From Thalassospira lucentensis MCCC 1A00383 = DSM 14000 (GTDB lineage Bacteria > Pseudomonadota > Alphaproteobacteria > Rhodospirillales > Thalassospiraceae), in NCBI RefSeq assembly GCF_000421265.1, contig NZ_ATWN01000001.1, forward strand, positions 806,001 to 870,000: 64,000 bases of DNA, in the 5' to 3' direction. The translations under genes were made by a program, and so were the position numbers. The notes below the pieces were generated by a model, which worked only from the letters and a program-made list of their open reading frames with translations, was not told the origin of the DNA and searched no databases. Below, one piece after another: positions 63,169-64,000 of this stretch. The first letter of the stretch is position 1. Each line of letters starts with the position of its first letter.

Positions 63169-64000
63169 ATGATGAAGACCTTCGGAATCCTTACCTTTCT
63201 GGTGCTGGCGGTCGGCATGGCCGTGCTGCCGCTCGGGATCGGGGACTACGGTCACGGCGTCCTTGTCGGCATGATGAGCTACATCGTGCTCGCCTCGGCC
63301 TGGGCGCTCTTCTCGGGGCCGACGCGCTATGTGTCGCTGGCAACCGTGGCCTTTTTCGGCATTGGTGCCTACACGGTGGCGGTTTTGGCCGACCATCTGC
63401 CGTTCGGTGCGATCCTCGTGGTCGCCGGGAGCATCGGGCTGTGTGTCGCGCTGCTTGTCGGGTTGGCCACGCTGCGTTTGGCCGGGATCTACTTCGTAAT
63501 CTTCAGCTTCGGGCTGGCCGAACTGGTGCGCCAGCTGATCACCTGGTTCGAAACCAGCGTGAACCATACCCTCGGCCGTTACATCTTCATCGAGGTGTCG
63601 ACCGCGCAGATCTACTGGATGCTGCTTGGCCTTGGTATCATCACCCTCGGGCTGCGCTGGTGGATCGGGAACAGCCGCCTCGGTCTCGCCGTGAATGCCA
63701 TCGGCGATGACGAAACGGTGGCCCGTCATGCGGGCGTCAACGTCACAGGCGTGAAGCTGGCGCTTTTCGCGGTCTCGTCCGTTCTGATCACGCTGGCCGG
63801 CGCGATTCAGGCGCCCCGCTGGACCTATGTAGAACCTTCCATCGTCTTCAACCCGACGATCAGCTTCATGACCCTGGTCATGGCGCTTTTGGGCGGGCCG
63901 GGGCGCCTTTGGGGACCGGTTGCAGGCGCTGTGCCGCTCTACTTCCTGTTCGAATGGATCGCCACGCGCTTTCCCGATCAGAACGCGATCATCCTCGGAC
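63169..64000 (+). CDS. Branched-chain-amino-acid-type ABC transporter permease LivM, 3' end cut by window edge
   Basis: 277 residues are visible and the frame is open at the edge. The start is the first of two adjacent ATG codons (63169), behind AAGAGGATAGGA. Several membrane segments, LFSGPTRYVSLATVAFFGIGAY (LivM motif) and the cytoplasmic loop GDDETVARHAGVNVTGVKL are clear. The ATPases LivG and LivF are expected just beyond the window. Confidence 0.9.
   Translation, partial: MMKTFGILTFLVLAVGMAVLPLGIGDYGHGVLVGMMSYIVLASAWALFSGPTRYVSLATVAFFGIGAYTVAVLADHLPFGAILVVAGSIGLCVALLVGLATLRLAGIYFVIFSFGLAELVRQLITWFETSVNHTLGRYIFIEVSTAQIYWMLLGLGIITLGLRWWIGNSRLGLAVNAIGDDETVARHAGVNVTGVKLALFAVSSVLITLAGAIQAPRWTYVEPSIVFNPTISFMTLVMALLGGPGRLWGPVAGAVPLYFLFEWIATRFPDQNAIILG

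Noticed and set aside
62011-63729. A 572-codon open frame on the minus strand opposite the Liv-type importer genes
   Set aside because: Its product is dominated by His, Gln, Asp and Glu repeats typical of antisense reading of GC-rich hydrophobic genes. The plus strand has well-supported LivJ, LivH and LivM genes there.

Overview
The window looks like a chromosomal segment of a free-living, probably marine alphaproteobacterium of the Rhodospirillales; Thalassospira is my best guess from protein style and gene order (sdhE-mfd divergent from recG, DUF502 protein, RpoH), which is inference and not a database result. The first 50 kb has moderate GC and uniform codon use. From about 50.5 kb onward the DNA is visibly richer in G/C at third codon positions, is littered with insertion-sequence debris and reads as an acquired catabolic island that runs off the right edge.

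Layout. 1-6.2 kb: amino-sugar kinase (partial, minus strand) divergent from murQ and an ABC sugar importer, together an apparently PTS-independent MurNAc/amino-sugar route. 6.5-10.6 kb: polyamine-type ABC importer. 11.0-15.3 kb: ugpBAEC-type glycerol-3-phosphate importer. 15.4-20.0 kb: free methionine-R-sulfoxide reductase, ssb, an unknown protein, a NUDIX protein, a SEC-C protein and rpoH with a long structured leader. 20.1-28.2 kb: NUDIX, small acidic protein, DUF502 membrane protein, recG, sdhE, mfd. 28.2-31.0 kb: DsbA-like oxidoreductase, deoB, deoC. 31.2-35.7 kb: polar amino-acid ABC importer with an aspartoacylase-family hydrolase. 35.7-36.6 kb: intergenic stretch with a dead chemoreceptor fragment. 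36.6-40.0 kb: TAXI-type TRAP transporter. 40.0-50.1 kb: YjdM-like protein, tRNA-Ser(UGA), then a packed housekeeping run: DUF218 protein, MltB-like transglycosylase, RlpA, D,D-carboxypeptidase, tmk, holB, metG, tatD and a PhnP-like metallo-hydrolase, several with overlapping stop/start codons.

The island (50.5-64 kb) opens with an in-frame chimera of three broken genes (IS630-type transposase, IS3-type transposase, drug-efflux permease). A minus-strand operon follows: FAH-family hydrolase, extradiol-type dioxygenase, aldehyde dehydrogenase, alpha/beta hydrolase and Ldh2-type dehydrogenase. It is divergent from a GntR/FCD regulator. After an IS66 remnant and an intact IS5-type element come an alcohol-dehydrogenase-like protein without catalytic zinc ligands, a cupin, and a branched-chain-amino-acid-type ABC importer (binding protein, LivH, partial LivM). 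Read together this is import plus ring cleavage of an aromatic compound that the sequence does not identify. An AT-rich TTT(N)CGAAA motif precedes each transcription unit of the island and may be the regulator's operator.

Recurring architecture: in all five solute-binding-protein operons of the core part, a stable hairpin sits 11-26 bp after the binding-protein gene and before the membrane genes, consistent with high expression of the binding protein over the permease. The island importer lacks it.
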